Source: Eubacteriales bacterium (GTDB taxonomy: Bacteria > Bacillota > Clostridia > Oscillospirales > Butyricicoccaceae). Taken from it: a DNA stretch of 40,795 nt. A model generated the notes under the pieces. That model was not told the DNA's origin, did not search any database, and worked only from the letters and a program-made list of their open reading frames with translations. The DNA lies in assembly GCA_030524285.1 (NCBI GenBank), contig JAUNGQ010000014.1, positions 1 to 40,795 of the forward strand, read 5' to 3'. Below are positions 22,432-31,087 of this stretch, one piece after another. Position 1 is the stretch's first letter. Every line of letters starts with the position of its first letter. Position numbers and translations under genes: made by a program.

Positions 22432-23124
22432 CTACTTTTTTTTCGTTGTCTGTTCAAACGCTTCGATCGAATCCGAAACATTCTGCAATACCTGCAGCAG
22501 CGACTCTGCTCGTCCCGGATAGTGTTCCGGCAACGCTGCAAGTGACAAATCCGGCAGCTTTATCTCCTCCTGCTGAAGCCCAAACGCACCACCGCCATTT
22601 GCTGCGCACTGGATTTGCAGCTCTGTCAGCTTCATGCGTGCATCACACAAGGCATCAAAGCTTACTTCCTCTGTGCGGAATGCCTCGGCAGGATTGGAAG
22701 GATCTGCTGCATACAGATAACGGAACAGCTTATATTCTGCCACGGACAAATAAGATGCCAGCTCGCCTGCCAGCTGACGCGAGCCGGATTTTGCTGCGAC
22801 ATCCAGCAAAATTGTAGCAGAATCTGTTACCAGCTTCTTTTGCAACGCAATTTCCGGATCATACTCTGTTTCTTCCGCGCCAACCTCTGTGGACGGTTGC
22901 ACTGTGCTGCCCTCGCGGGACAGACTTCGTCCAAGCAAGTAATCACAGGAAACGCCATAGTAATCCGCTGCGCGTACAACAAAATGAAGGCCCGGTTCAC
23001 GCAGGCCGTTCTCATAGTGGCTGAGCAATGCCTGAGAAACCTGTAGGTCTCCCGCGGCTGTTCTCTGGCTTATTCTCTTTTCACGGCGCAGCAGCGCCAA
23101 GGTACGGGAAAAGTCGCTTGCCAT
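22432..23124 (-). CDS. XRE family transcriptional regulator
   Basis: A regulator of about 230 residues. The N-terminal Cro/C1-type helix-turn-helix has LALLRREKRISQRTAAGDLQVSQALLSHYENGLREPGLHFVVRAADYYGVSCDYLLGR. The C-terminal ~150 residues are helical and of a type I do not recognise; they may sense a ligand or form dimers. The start is set at the ATG at 23124 (GGAG upstream); the ATG at 23139 lacks a site. A good promoter lies at 23193-23221. It is monocistronic and just upstream of the tRNA promoter. Confidence 0.85.
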   Translation of the reverse strand: MASDFSRTLALLRREKRISQRTAAGDLQVSQALLSHYENGLREPGLHFVVRAADYYGVSCDYLLGRSLSREGSTVQPSTEVGAEETEYDPEIALQKKLVTDSATILLDVAAKSGSRQLAGELASYLSVAEYKLFRYLYAADPSNPAEAFRTEEVSFDALCDARMKLTELQIQCAANGGGAFGLQQEEIKLPDLSLAALPEHYPGRAESLLQVLQNVSDSIEAFEQTTKKK

Positions 23125-23192
23125 GTACGTTTGCTCCATTTACCAAATGCAGTGTGTGATCAGGCCATAGATATGATACGCCTAGTATTTAT

Positions 23193-23221
23193 AGTATACC
23201 GATTTTATAACTATTTGTAAA
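23193..23221 (-). promoter_or_regulatory. Promoter of the XRE regulator
   Basis: TTTACA (23216-23221), 17 bp, TATACT (23193-23198) on the minus strand. The AT-rich near-palindrome around the -10 box may be its operator. Confidence 0.65.
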
Positions 23222-23330
23222 GGGCTGTCAAAAACAATTGTGTCAATTTCTTTGCTTTTGTCGGTATATTCTCGGATTTTCGCGCCTTATTTTTCCACTA
23301 TCAACAAAATACGTATGTTCTGCTGCTACG

Positions 23331-23374
23331 CAAAAAGCCGGACAGCACCCGCGGCCTGCCCGCAGGTGCTGTCC
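23331..23374 (-). terminator. Terminator of the YtrA-type ABC operon
   Basis: GGACAGCACC (23340-23349) pairs with GGTGCTGTCC (23365-23374), with a GC-rich inner stem, and GGCTTTTTG follows on the minus strand. Confidence 0.8.
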
Positions 23375-23379
23375 CCCAA

Positions 23380-23550
23380 TTACACTTGTCTGTCCTTATA
23401 CCTGCGATAAATCCAGCGTGCAAGGATCATCACGCCGATGCTTGCCGCCAGAAACAGGAGCGCCGGCACTGCATCTGCTGCCGTCAGATTCGATGTCACC
23501 ATAACAGCAGTTGGTCCATCTGTTCCACCAATGATTCCAATCACTTTCAT
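23380..23550 (-). CDS. Small membrane protein with IIGGTDGPT motif
   Basis: A 56-residue ORF: ATG at 23548-23550, TAA at 23380-23382. The N-terminal MKVIGIIGGTDGPTAVMVTS matches the conserved IIGGADGPT segment of the beta subunit of Na+-translocating decarboxylases (OadB/GcdB), here alone. One membrane helix (about residues 28-44) and a basic tail (RWIYRRYKDRQV) follow. AGGGTGAG lies before ATG. It starts 4 bp after the ABC permease stop and ends just before the operon terminator, so it is clearly part of that operon. Function unknown; possibly a small partner of the permease. Confidence 0.7.
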   Translation of the reverse strand: MKVIGIIGGTDGPTAVMVTSNLTAADAVPALLFLAASIGVMILARWIYRRYKDRQV

Positions 23551-23554
23551 ATGC

Positions 23555-25795
23555 TCACCCTGCCTCCCACGGCTGTCCTACAATATCTGCAATTCCTCCG
23601 ATATTTCGCCAGCAGACACAGCTAATCTGTGTACCGTCCGCCAGCTCTACTGTAATATAGGTGCAATACGCATTCTCTGGCATCATATATACATCGTCTA
23701 TGATTCGCTCACAGCAACTCGGAATCAGATACGGCTTCCATTTTGCAATGTGTTCTTCATCCGTATATTCCGTATAGGATTCTTCATATTCGTCATAATT
23801 CTCTACGCTCACCTTCACAATCTGTGCAGAACCAAAGCCGGTTTCCAGATTGTCAACATATTTACCCAACTGCTTTAATGTTTCTGTCTGGCAAGCATAA
23901 ACCGGAATATCAATGATATCATCAATATCGCCGCCTGTGATATCCATATCCTCCAGTGAAGTCCAATACCAATCGGAAATCGCCTGTTCTCCAGCCGCAC
24001 GAATCACCAACACGGGAAGGTTGCTGGAAACATAGTCCTTTGTCAGCTCCTGCGTTTCCTCATACAATGTATCCAGAATATCGGAAATTGCCTTTGTGCC
24101 CTTAATTTTGTCTGCACGATGTCCCGCCATGTCAACATAGTTTTCTACCAGCAGCTGTTTAACCTTTTCCTTGTTCGTCTGTGCAATGGCAGCTTCCGTG
24201 AATTTTTCGCGGTATTCCTTCGAGAACCGGACATCTGCACCATTGTCTGCCAGTTCCGAAGTATCAGTCGGCATATAGTACTGACGGGTGAAGGTTTTAC
24301 CATTCTGTAATGTGAATGTTACGACATAACTTGTATTTTCATCATTTTGAATGCTGCTCCTGCCGTGCTTCATTGCCTCTGCACCCATAGAGGCGGAATC
24401 ATATATCGTATCCAATGCATCCGCAGATTCTATTTCTTTGCTGTCCAGATAGTCAATGGCAGCATCAATATCTTCTACTACATTAGAGCCACTCGATATA
24501 TATCCGCTGCTCGTTGCTGCAGACAAACGTGACAGCATAGCATAAATTCTGTCAGAATAATACTCATAGTCGTTCTCGTTCCCATCAGCCGGACCGCAAT
24601 TCCACGTGCCCATCCCGGAATGTAAGGTTGCTGACACAATTTCATCCCGCTCTGGAATCGTGCTGTTCCAATGCGTAATATCCATTGCCATACAGCCGAG
24701 TACGACTGCACACACCACATAATATACCGCGAGACTCTTCCAGCGGTGAAACAGGCTGTGGAAATCCAGATCATAAACAATCTCCACAATACACGCAGTA
24801 ATGAGTGCGCCGATTGCCATGCTGATGAACAGTGCAATCCAGTTTTCCATGGTAGCCTGAAAGACCAGACTAAAGGCAATGGCTCCCACACTGACCATAT
24901 ACAGCTTAAACGGCTGTTCTATCTTCGGAAATGCAATGGAAAGCCCAGTATGTTCGCTCTTCCGAATGTTATTCAGATAATAGCTCAACGCAAGGAAAAC
25001 TCCTGCTGCAACCAAACAAAATGCAACCGACTGCAGGCATTCCTTCCAATATCCCTGTTCTGCCCAGTTCAGGCCGAGCGGCTGTATCATGGAAAATGCC
25101 TCAAAAATCGGGGATAGCCATACCGGCGCCCCGTTGCCGGAAACAATCAGTCGTGCGGGATACAGGACATATAGCAGCTCATCCACCATAGTATAACCCG
25201 CCAGCAGTCCAAACTGGAACCACGCGCACACAAGCAGAGATACCAATGTATGTCCGCTGATTATTGCCGCCAGAATGGATACGGTATATACCAGCAGGAA
25301 TCCTGCCAAATGTACCACAACGGAAAGCAGCAGTATCGATGGATCAATTGCATCTGCAAAGCCATACACAACACAGACACCGCAGCTCAACACAACGCTC
25401 AACAGATAGGAAGGTACAACAGCCAAAATGCCGGTAAGGAAGTGAGAAGCAAACAAATGTCCTCTGGTAACCGGCAGTGCATGAAAGAAATCTGTCTGTT
25501 TCTTTACATGCAAATATCGGAACATGGCAATACCTGCGAGAACTGCCATGAAAACCAGAACGATCGTTCCCATCCCATGTTCCTGCAGCATGCCGGCAAT
25601 CTCCTGCCGCACGGCTTCCCTTGCCTCAGCATCGCTCAGATCCGTATATCGCAGCTGTGCATGGATCACCATGATGAGATAGACCGGCATAGCAATCAAC
25701 TGTAACAGCAGGGATAGTGTAAACAATGCCGCATTTCTTCCACAGCATTTTCTGATCAATGTCCCCAGCTTACAGGATGAGCTTTTTCGCGTCAT
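23555..25795 (-). CDS. ABC transporter permease with large C-terminal extracytoplasmic domain
   Basis: A 746-residue membrane protein. Hydrophobic helices fill about residues 22-370 (including the ABC-2-like FFHALPVTRGHLFASHFLTG segment, in the style of bacitracin/YtrC-type permeases), and the last ~360 residues (from about 390) look soluble, acidic and Tyr-rich. The ribosome site GGAGGTGA is strong. It overlaps the ATPase gene by 26 bp, so the two form one transporter. The substrate is unknown; YtrA-type operons usually answer cell-envelope antibiotics. Confidence 0.82.
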   Translation of the reverse strand: MTRKSSSCKLGTLIRKCCGRNAALFTLSLLLQLIAMPVYLIMVIHAQLRYTDLSDAEAREAVRQEIAGMLQEHGMGTIVLVFMAVLAGIAMFRYLHVKKQTDFFHALPVTRGHLFASHFLTGILAVVPSYLLSVVLSCGVCVVYGFADAIDPSILLLSVVVHLAGFLLVYTVSILAAIISGHTLVSLLVCAWFQFGLLAGYTMVDELLYVLYPARLIVSGNGAPVWLSPIFEAFSMIQPLGLNWAEQGYWKECLQSVAFCLVAAGVFLALSYYLNNIRKSEHTGLSIAFPKIEQPFKLYMVSVGAIAFSLVFQATMENWIALFISMAIGALITACIVEIVYDLDFHSLFHRWKSLAVYYVVCAVVLGCMAMDITHWNSTIPERDEIVSATLHSGMGTWNCGPADGNENDYEYYSDRIYAMLSRLSAATSSGYISSGSNVVEDIDAAIDYLDSKEIESADALDTIYDSASMGAEAMKHGRSSIQNDENTSYVVTFTLQNGKTFTRQYYMPTDTSELADNGADVRFSKEYREKFTEAAIAQTNKEKVKQLLVENYVDMAGHRADKIKGTKAISDILDTLYEETQELTKDYVSSNLPVLVIRAAGEQAISDWYWTSLEDMDITGGDIDDIIDIPVYACQTETLKQLGKYVDNLETGFGSAQIVKVSVENYDEYEESYTEYTDEEHIAKWKPYLIPSCCERIIDDVYMMPENAYCTYITVELADGTQISCVCWRNIGGIADIVGQPWEAG

Positions 25796-26669
25796 ATCCA
25801 GTCACCTCCGTCTCTGCAATAAAGATTTCTTCCAATGTCAGTGGAAGGATTTCATAATACAAGACATCTGCCGCACGCATATGTGCTTCGGCTTCCTGCC
25901 GTGAGCTGCGTACCGTTACCGTGAGCAGCCGTCCACTGTACTGCTTACTCATGACATCCAGTCCTTCCAGCAGCTTTGGCTCCGATGTTTGATCGGGTAA
26001 AATCTGAATTTTTTGAATATTCAGCTTCATATCATCCAGATCGCGTGAAAACAGGATACCGCCGCGATGCAGCAGACCGATGCAGTCACAAAAATCCTCC
26101 AGTTCCCGCAAATTATGGGATGCAATCACCGGAGTTGCACTGAATTCTGCAACATCACCAGCAAAAATGGACTTAACGGCCTGCCGTGCTACCGGGTCCA
26201 GTCCGTCAAATGTCTCATCACAGAACAGGTAGTCCGCACCAGAAGATGCCGCACAAATGACCGATACCTGCTTTTTCATACCTTTGGAAAACGTTCGGAT
26301 TTTCCGCCGTTCATCCAGCCCGAAATTCCGCATCAGTGTGCGATAGCGTCCCTCATCAAAATGTGGATAAATGCTTTTATAATAGTCCTTCATATCCCGC
26401 GGCGTACAGCCGGAGAAAAAATACTGTTCATCCGCAATCATAAAGCACTGCTGCTTGATGCCCGGATTTTCAAACACTTCCTCGTCATCAATGGTAACTG
26501 TTCCGCTGTCTGGCCGCAAAATACCGGCAAGAATGCGCAGAAATGTCGATTTTCCCGCACCGTTGGAGCCAATCAGTCCATAAATGGATCCAGTTTTAAT
26601 TTCCGCCGTCACAGAATCCAGCGCCATAGAACCGCCAAAGCTCTTACTTACTCCCTGTGCACAAATCAT
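25770..26669 (-). CDS. ABC transporter ATP-binding protein (YtrB-like)
   Basis: A 299-residue ATPase. Walker A GSNGAGKST at about residues 34-42, signature FSKGMKKQ, Walker B YLFCDETFDGLD and switch His in ASHNLRELED are present; DETF replaces the usual DEPT. The C-terminal extension is that of YtrB/bacitracin-type ATPases. Its ATG overlaps the GntR stop (ATGA) and its 3' end overlaps the permease gene, so the three are co-translated. Confidence 0.92.
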   Translation of the reverse strand: MICAQGVSKSFGGSMALDSVTAEIKTGSIYGLIGSNGAGKSTFLRILAGILRPDSGTVTIDDEEVFENPGIKQQCFMIADEQYFFSGCTPRDMKDYYKSIYPHFDEGRYRTLMRNFGLDERRKIRTFSKGMKKQVSVICAASSGADYLFCDETFDGLDPVARQAVKSIFAGDVAEFSATPVIASHNLRELEDFCDCIGLLHRGGILFSRDLDDMKLNIQKIQILPDQTSEPKLLEGLDVMSKQYSGRLLTVTVRSSRQEAEAHMRAADVLYYEILPLTLEEIFIAETEVTGYDAKKLIL

Positions 26670-27040
26670 ATACTTTCCACCTCCATCAAGGATTGCAGCA
26701 GTTCATTGCACTGCTGTACCGTTGCACCGAATTCCCTCGCCTGCCGCAGAAGATCAGAGATTTCTTTCCGTACCTGTTCGAGCTTTCTCTCCCAGATTCC
26801 AGAACATCCCTTGGAAACAAAATTACCCTTGCCGCGTACAGAATAGATTTCTCCGCGGTTGAGCAGTTCACTGTATGCCTTCTGAACAGTATTGGGGTTC
26901 AGGGAAAGTTCCATCGCCATCTGTCGCACACTAGGAAGCTTGTCATCCGTCTGCAAGATACCACGGGCAATCAGCATTTCCAGCTGATCCACAACCTGCT
27001 CATACATCGGCCTTGGGTCATGCAAATCCAGATGTATCAT
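26666..27040 (-). CDS. GntR family regulator, YtrA type
   Basis: A 124-residue short GntR protein: winged helix with LPSVRQMAMELSLNPNTVQKAYSELLNRGEIYSVRGKGNFVS, then a ~50-residue helical dimerisation tail with no ligand domain, which is the YtrA subfamily. GAGGAGG precedes ATG. It is first in the ABC operon and its probable operator, a 12-bp-arm palindrome, lies directly upstream. It should repress the operon until a cell-envelope stress or ligand is met. Confidence 0.92.
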   Translation of the reverse strand: MIHLDLHDPRPMYEQVVDQLEMLIARGILQTDDKLPSVRQMAMELSLNPNTVQKAYSELLNRGEIYSVRGKGNFVSKGCSGIWERKLEQVRKEISDLLRQAREFGATVQQCNELLQSLMEVESI

Positions 27041-27064
27041 ATTCGTCCTCCTCTCCCAACATAT

Positions 27065-27095
27065 CTATGTGTACTATTATTCCTAGTACACATAG
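27065..27095. promoter_or_regulatory. YtrA-type operator palindrome
   Basis: CTATGTGTACTA (27065-27076) and TAGTACACATAG (27084-27095) are perfect 12-bp inverted arms around a 7-bp spacer. They contain the GTGTACTA core of known YtrA-family sites. Confidence 0.82.
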
Positions 27096-27122
27096 TATAC
27101 AGTATGCACACACATAACACAA
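27094..27122 (-). promoter_or_regulatory. Promoter of the YtrA-type operon
   Basis: TTGTGT (27117-27122, weak), 17 bp, TATACT (27094-27099) on the minus strand. The operator covers the start point. Confidence 0.5.
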
Positions 27123-27150
27123 CTACAATTTGGTTACAGTTTTCAAAACA

Positions 27151-27186
27151 TGTAAAAAAGAAAGGCCAGCCTGACAGACTGTCCTT
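27151..27186 (-). terminator. Possible terminator after the broken Crp gene
   Basis: An AAGG-x-CAG/CTG-x-CCTT stem (27162-27186) with one mismatch is followed by TTTCTTTTTT on the minus strand. It lies about 95 bp past the Crp-like stop. Confidence 0.45.
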
Positions 27187-27278
27187 CCCATTCCCATCGG
27201 AATATACACATATCCCTTTACTTTTATCATCCGCTTTGCCGCAAGCCATCCCCCTGCCGATGTGTTCCTCTGCGCACG

Positions 27279-27860
27279 TTATCCAACTACCGTTTCCTTT
27301 ACATTCTTTCGTTGAAGGCTTAACGTCTGCGGTGTCAGGTTCAGAAAAGAAGCGATATATTTTTTCTTGACCAAATTGATCACTTCCGGATATTCCTCCA
27401 AAAACCATTGATATCGCTGCGGTGCAGAATATCTCGTCAACGCAATTTTATTCCCCCAATGCATTTGCAGAGATTTGGTCAATAATCGACAGCAAATCAT
27501 CCCAATTTGCGGATACTAAGCCATCAGTCTGTAAATCGTCTCGAATGGTATACAGAAAATTTCACTCTCTTCCAGTGCTTCCAATGTAATATGCGACACG
27601 TCATTCATAGAATGGCAGCACATAACAAAGTCACCGCACCGATATGCAAAGCAATCTGTAATTTCTTTCCCTTCCGAATCGATAAAGTATCCACGAAATA
27701 GCCCTGTCACCAAAAAAGCGGCCTCCAGTTGCTTTTCTCCAGCACGTACAAGAACTTCACCTTTTTGCATTTTTCGTATTTTTCCCGCCTGTTCCAGCTT
27801 TTCAAGCAACTCCGTATCACTGACTTGGAAAACCTCTGCGCAAAATTGACGAATATCCAT
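27279..27860 (-). pseudogene. Crp/Fnr family regulator interrupted by an in-frame amber codon
   Basis: Two pieces in the same reading frame form one Crp/Fnr protein of about 193 codons. Residues 1-114 are the cNMP-type beta-barrel (GEVLVRAGE, FRGYFIDSEGKEITDCFAY, EALEESEIFCIPFETIYRLMA). TAG at 27516-27518 then stops translation. The frame continues with YPQIGMICCRLL and the DNA-binding part (RYQWFLEEYP, KYIASFLNLTPQTLSLQR). Relatives have a Lys, Glu or Gln codon at this place, each one base from TAG. No frameshift or deletion is seen. AAAGGGGA precedes ATG. It may be a recent pseudogene, a sequencing error or a readthrough case. Confidence 0.82.
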
Positions 27861-28001
27861 AAATTCCGATTCCCCTTTATGTAGTGTTTCCTTTTTATCA
27901 TCCTTTTCATATTTTACCGTTTCTTGTAATTAAAGTCATTCGTCTAAATTCATTTTTTGATATTTTATTCAAATTTTCTTGTTTCTTCCCTCTCCCTGCG
28001 C

Positions 28002-28025
28002 AAATGGAAGAATTTATGCTATAAT
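28002..28025 (+). promoter_or_regulatory. Extended -10 promoter of ung
   Basis: TGC-TATAAT (28020-28025 for the hexamer) on the plus strand with no good -35 box. An 88-nt leader follows with no clear structure. Confidence 0.45.
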
Positions 28026-28113
28026 ACATATAAGGCATATCTCTTACCTACTGCGCTGAAAGTCTGATTGCGGTACGTCGGCTTCATGCTCTCTTTTGGA
28101 AAGGAACTCAATT

Positions 28114-28809
28114 ATGGTTAACATTGGAAACGAATGGGATACATTGCTTGCAGAGGAATTTGAAAAGGATTATTATTTGCAGCTTCGTGAATTTCTCAAG
28201 CAGGAATACCGCTCCCAACGTATTTTTCCGCCTATGAAAGATATTTTTAACGCGCTGAAATATACATCATATTCAGATGTCAAAATCGTGATTCTTGGAC
28301 AGGACCCCTATCATGGCGAAGGACAGGCGCACGGTATGTGCTTTTCCGTCCGTCCCGGAGTCCCGCAGCCTCCGTCCCTGCAAAACATTTTTCGGGAAAT
28401 GCATGATGATATCGGCATCTTTCCGCCGCAGTCCGGTTATCTGGTGCCATGGGCACGCGAAGGCGTCCTGCTGATGAACACAGTGCTCACCGTCCGGGAG
28501 GGCCAGCCAAATTCCCACAAGGGCAAAGGTTGGGAAATCCTGACAGATCGTATCATTTCCCTGCTGGGCGAACGGGAGCAGCCTATGGTTTTTCTGCTCT
28601 GGGGTGCAAATGCCCGCAAAAAGCGTGAATTGATTACCAAACCACAGCATTTGATTCTGGAATGTGCGCATCCATCTCCGTTATCCGCACACCGTGGCTT
28701 TTTTGGCTGCGGACATTTTTCCCAGGCAAATCAGTTTTTATATGACCACGGCATTCCACCGGTAGACTGGAACGTCGTCAATACAAAGCCGGAATCCCCC
28801 ACAGCATAA
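28114..28809 (+). CDS. ung: Uracil-DNA glycosylase, family 1
   Basis: A 231-residue base-excision repair enzyme that removes uracil from DNA. The catalytic motif GQDPYH is at 62-67 (Asp64 activates water), and the DNA-intercalation loop HPSPLSA lies near residue 188. MNTVLTVREGQPNSHKGKGWE matches the uracil-recognition region. The start is set at the ATG at 28114 with AAAGGA upstream; the in-frame TTG at 28096 is an alternative. Single gene with its own terminator. Confidence 0.97.
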   Translation: MVNIGNEWDTLLAEEFEKDYYLQLREFLKQEYRSQRIFPPMKDIFNALKYTSYSDVKIVILGQDPYHGEGQAHGMCFSVRPGVPQPPSLQNIFREMHDDIGIFPPQSGYLVPWAREGVLLMNTVLTVREGQPNSHKGKGWEILTDRIISLLGEREQPMVFLLWGANARKKRELITKPQHLILECAHPSPLSAHRGFFGCGHFSQANQFLYDHGIPPVDWNVVNTKPESPTA

Positions 28810-28818
28810 TCATAGAAA

Positions 28819-28852
28819 AAAGACCCTTTACGCAGAAACGCAAAGGGTCTTT
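28819..28852. terminator. Bidirectional terminator between ung and the DUF1292 gene
   Basis: An 11-bp perfect stem (28819-28829 with 28842-28852) with T-rich sides in both directions. It serves both convergent genes. Confidence 0.88.
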
Positions 28853-28864
28853 CCTGTCTTTCGA

Positions 28865-29146
28865 TTAGTCTGCAAAATCCAGCTGATCAGCAAAACGCTC
28901 TTTAAAGATTTCATAAACAGCAGCAAGGATATCTTCATCTTCCACGGCAACATAGTTCTCCATGTCATCCTCTTCCTCTACTGCAAGAATAACGGCTTCG
29001 CAATCGCCATCCTCTACCGGCAACAGGACAACGTATTCCGCATTTTCATAGGTGATGGAATCGATGAATTCGTACTCGATTTCTTCGCCATTTTCGTTCA
29101 CCAGCGTCATAACGCTTTCCAGCTCTTCCATATTTTCCTTATCCAT
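28865..29146 (-). CDS. DUF1292 domain protein
   Basis: A very acidic 93-residue protein of the DUF1292 family (PF06949), recognised by the N-terminal pattern TLVNENGEEIEYEFIDSITYENAEYVVLLPVE. These small cytosolic proteins are widespread in Firmicutes and often lie near alaS/ruvX; their role is unknown. The start is placed at the ATG at 29146 behind AAGGAG; the ORF is open further upstream without a site. It has its own near-consensus promoter. Confidence 0.88.
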   Translation of the reverse strand: MDKENMEELESVMTLVNENGEEIEYEFIDSITYENAEYVVLLPVEDGDCEAVILAVEEEDDMENYVAVEDEDILAAVYEIFKERFADQLDFAD

Positions 29147-29187
29147 GCAATTCTTCTCCTTCCATTGATAAATCAATTGTTTTCCTT

Positions 29188-29216
29188 ATTATACCTGTAC
29201 TTCCTGTTATACGCAA
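29188..29216 (-). promoter_or_regulatory. Promoter of the DUF1292 gene
   Basis: TTGCGT (29211-29216), 17 bp, TATAAT (29188-29193) on the minus strand. Confidence 0.68.
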
Positions 29217-29363
29217 GAGAAAATATAGGTCCGAATCCAATCCGCCCAAATTTTTTAAACCATTTGTAAACTTTTGTCTTTCCGGCGTTCATTCCGTCGA
29301 GATTATGATATCATATTATTATACATTTCAAAGCTGCTATGCTGAGAAAGGGGGAACGCCATT

Positions 29364-30308
29364 TTGGATATCCGCTGTACACAGAACATTTATCCCAGCG
29401 CCGCAGGCGGCGCTTCCATTTCGTACTATATTCTGCGCCCAGTAGGTGTGGAGCTTCGCGGTATTGTCCAGATTTCCCACGGCATGTGCGAATATTTTAC
29501 CCGTTACACTTCCTTTGCGAAATATCTCTGTTCTCTGGGCTTTATCGTCTGTGGAAATGACCACCTCGGCCATGGTTCCTCTGTGCCACCCTGCGGTGCA
29601 CTCGGCTTCTTCGCCCATCATCAGGGCTGGAGCGTTCTAGTGGATGACGTTGCCACACTGACCAATAAAATGAAACGCCAATGGCCTGATCTGCCCTATT
29701 TTCTGTTGGGACATTCCATGGGTTCTATGATTGCCCGCCTGTACCTGGTACGCTATGGGGATAAACTTGACGGCTGTATTCTCAGCGGTTCACCAGCTCC
29801 GAACGCAATGGCTGGCTTTGGCATTCAGGTTGCCAATTCCATTGCCCGCTCACATGGACCAATGTATCGCAGTAGTGTGCTGAATCATATGGTTTTTGGT
29901 AAATATACCTCCCGTATCGACGACTGTCAGACACCGTTTGACTGGCTGACCCGTGACCGTTCCGTGGTTTCCCTATACCAATCGGATGCCAAATGCAATT
30001 TTATTTTCACAGCCTCCGGCTTCCGTGATCTGTTTCAGCTGGAACAGCAATGCAACCGCATGAGCTGTATTCGGAAAACACCGGAAAATCTGCCGATCCT
30101 GTTTCTGTCCGGCGATGCTGACCCGGTAGGAAGCTATGGCTCTGGTGTAAAGAAAATTGCCGCTGCATACCGCGCCGCAGGATGCCGTGATGTCGATGTT
30201 ATTTTTTACAAGGACGGACGCCATGAAATCCTGAATGAAGTGAATAAATCCGAGGTTTATGGTGATATCAGCCGCTGGTTGGAAAAACAACTTGAGCCGA
30301 AGGAATAA
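29364..30308 (+). CDS. Alpha/beta hydrolase, monoacylglycerol lipase-like
   Basis: A 314-residue serine hydrolase of the Hydrolase_4/lysophospholipase family. The oxyanion-hole HGMCEY is at 39-44, the nucleophile elbow GHSMG at 116-120 (Ser118), the acid in FLSGDADPVG (Asp near 250) and the His in DGRHEIL near residue 285. A cap region lies between. It probably cleaves monoglycerides or lysophospholipids in the cytosol. No ATG fits; TTG at 29364 lies 9 nt after AAAGGGGG and is chosen. No signal peptide. Monocistronic with a strong terminator. Confidence 0.88.
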   Translation: MDIRCTQNIYPSAAGGASISYYILRPVGVELRGIVQISHGMCEYFTRYTSFAKYLCSLGFIVCGNDHLGHGSSVPPCGALGFFAHHQGWSVLVDDVATLTNKMKRQWPDLPYFLLGHSMGSMIARLYLVRYGDKLDGCILSGSPAPNAMAGFGIQVANSIARSHGPMYRSSVLNHMVFGKYTSRIDDCQTPFDWLTRDRSVVSLYQSDAKCNFIFTASGFRDLFQLEQQCNRMSCIRKTPENLPILFLSGDADPVGSYGSGVKKIAAAYRAAGCRDVDVIFYKDGRHEILNEVNKSEVYGDISRWLEKQLEPKE

Positions 30309-30326
30309 CATATGTTTTGAAAATTC

Positions 30327-30365
30327 AAAATGACCGTCTGCGCCAAAGCATCAGACGGTCATTTT
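30327..30365 (+). terminator. Terminator of the hydrolase gene
   Basis: A 14-bp stem (30327-30340 with 30352-30365) ending in TTTTT. Its core stem GACCGTCTG/CAGACGGTC is the same as that of the terminator at 31088-31119. Confidence 0.85.
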
Positions 30366-30410
30366 TCCTTTGTGCATATTACATTGGTACGATTATTTCA
30401 CAAATGTTTC

Positions 30411-30962
30411 CTACCGAGGAAGATCTGCAACCTCTTCCGCAGAAAGCGTCAATGGATAAATAACAAACGGTTCACTGCTCCCTACACGTTCTCTGCGTAT
30501 AAAAGCTGACTGTACTTCCTGCGTGTCACCGTCAAGGAAACAATATATTTCATATCGATAATCCGACGCAAAATAATCCTCCGTTCCTTCCATTGATACC
30601 GTGTCGTCTAATACCTCTTGTGTTTCAATATACATTGGCATCACTGTAACATATGTGAGCAAATTTTTTTCGGCAAAAAAATCCGTGTTTTCAAGAAGCC
30701 CAACAGCAGCATTTGCCTGTGCAATCTCCTCCAGTTGCTTCTCTCCATATACGTCATACCAATCGATCCAAACCAATTCACAAATTTCATGATTAGCAGA
30801 CCATCCATACTGCTTGAGGAATTGCCCAATCTTATACTCAGGGGTTGCATGTAACGCATCCAAACGTGTTGCTTCAAGATGTATGCCAAATAGCGCCAAT
30901 ACTGTGAATACAAAAAGCGCTGCCATGCCGATTGTGCGGCTGCTTTGTATTTTTGCTCTCAT
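30411..30962 (-). CDS. Hypothetical membrane-anchored protein
   Basis: A 183-residue protein with an N-terminal anchor or uncleaved signal (about residues 10-28) and a soluble extracytoplasmic part of about 150 residues. YKIGQFLKQYGWS recalls DUF4830-type proteins but the match is too weak to name. GAGGGGA lies before ATG at 30962. It sits alone between two convergent-type terminators. Function unknown. Confidence 0.7.
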   Translation of the reverse strand: MRAKIQSSRTIGMAALFVFTVLALFGIHLEATRLDALHATPEYKIGQFLKQYGWSANHEICELVWIDWYDVYGEKQLEEIAQANAAVGLLENTDFFAEKNLLTYVTVMPMYIETQEVLDDTVSMEGTEDYFASDYRYEIYCFLDGDTQEVQSAFIRRERVGSSEPFVIYPLTLSAEEVADLPR

Positions 30963-31087
30963 TTCATTCCCCTCACTTTTTGTTTTTCCTATTTTATCAC
31001 ATTGTTATAATGTATCACTTACATGATAACATAAGTTCCAGATTCTGTAAATAGCAAAATGATAAATTTAAGAAAATGACCCAAAAG

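Noticed and set aside
27037-27408. Minus-strand ORF (123 codons) over the ytrA promoter and Crp end
   Set aside because: It overlaps the operator palindrome and the Crp-like frame, has no ribosome site and no recognisable domain.
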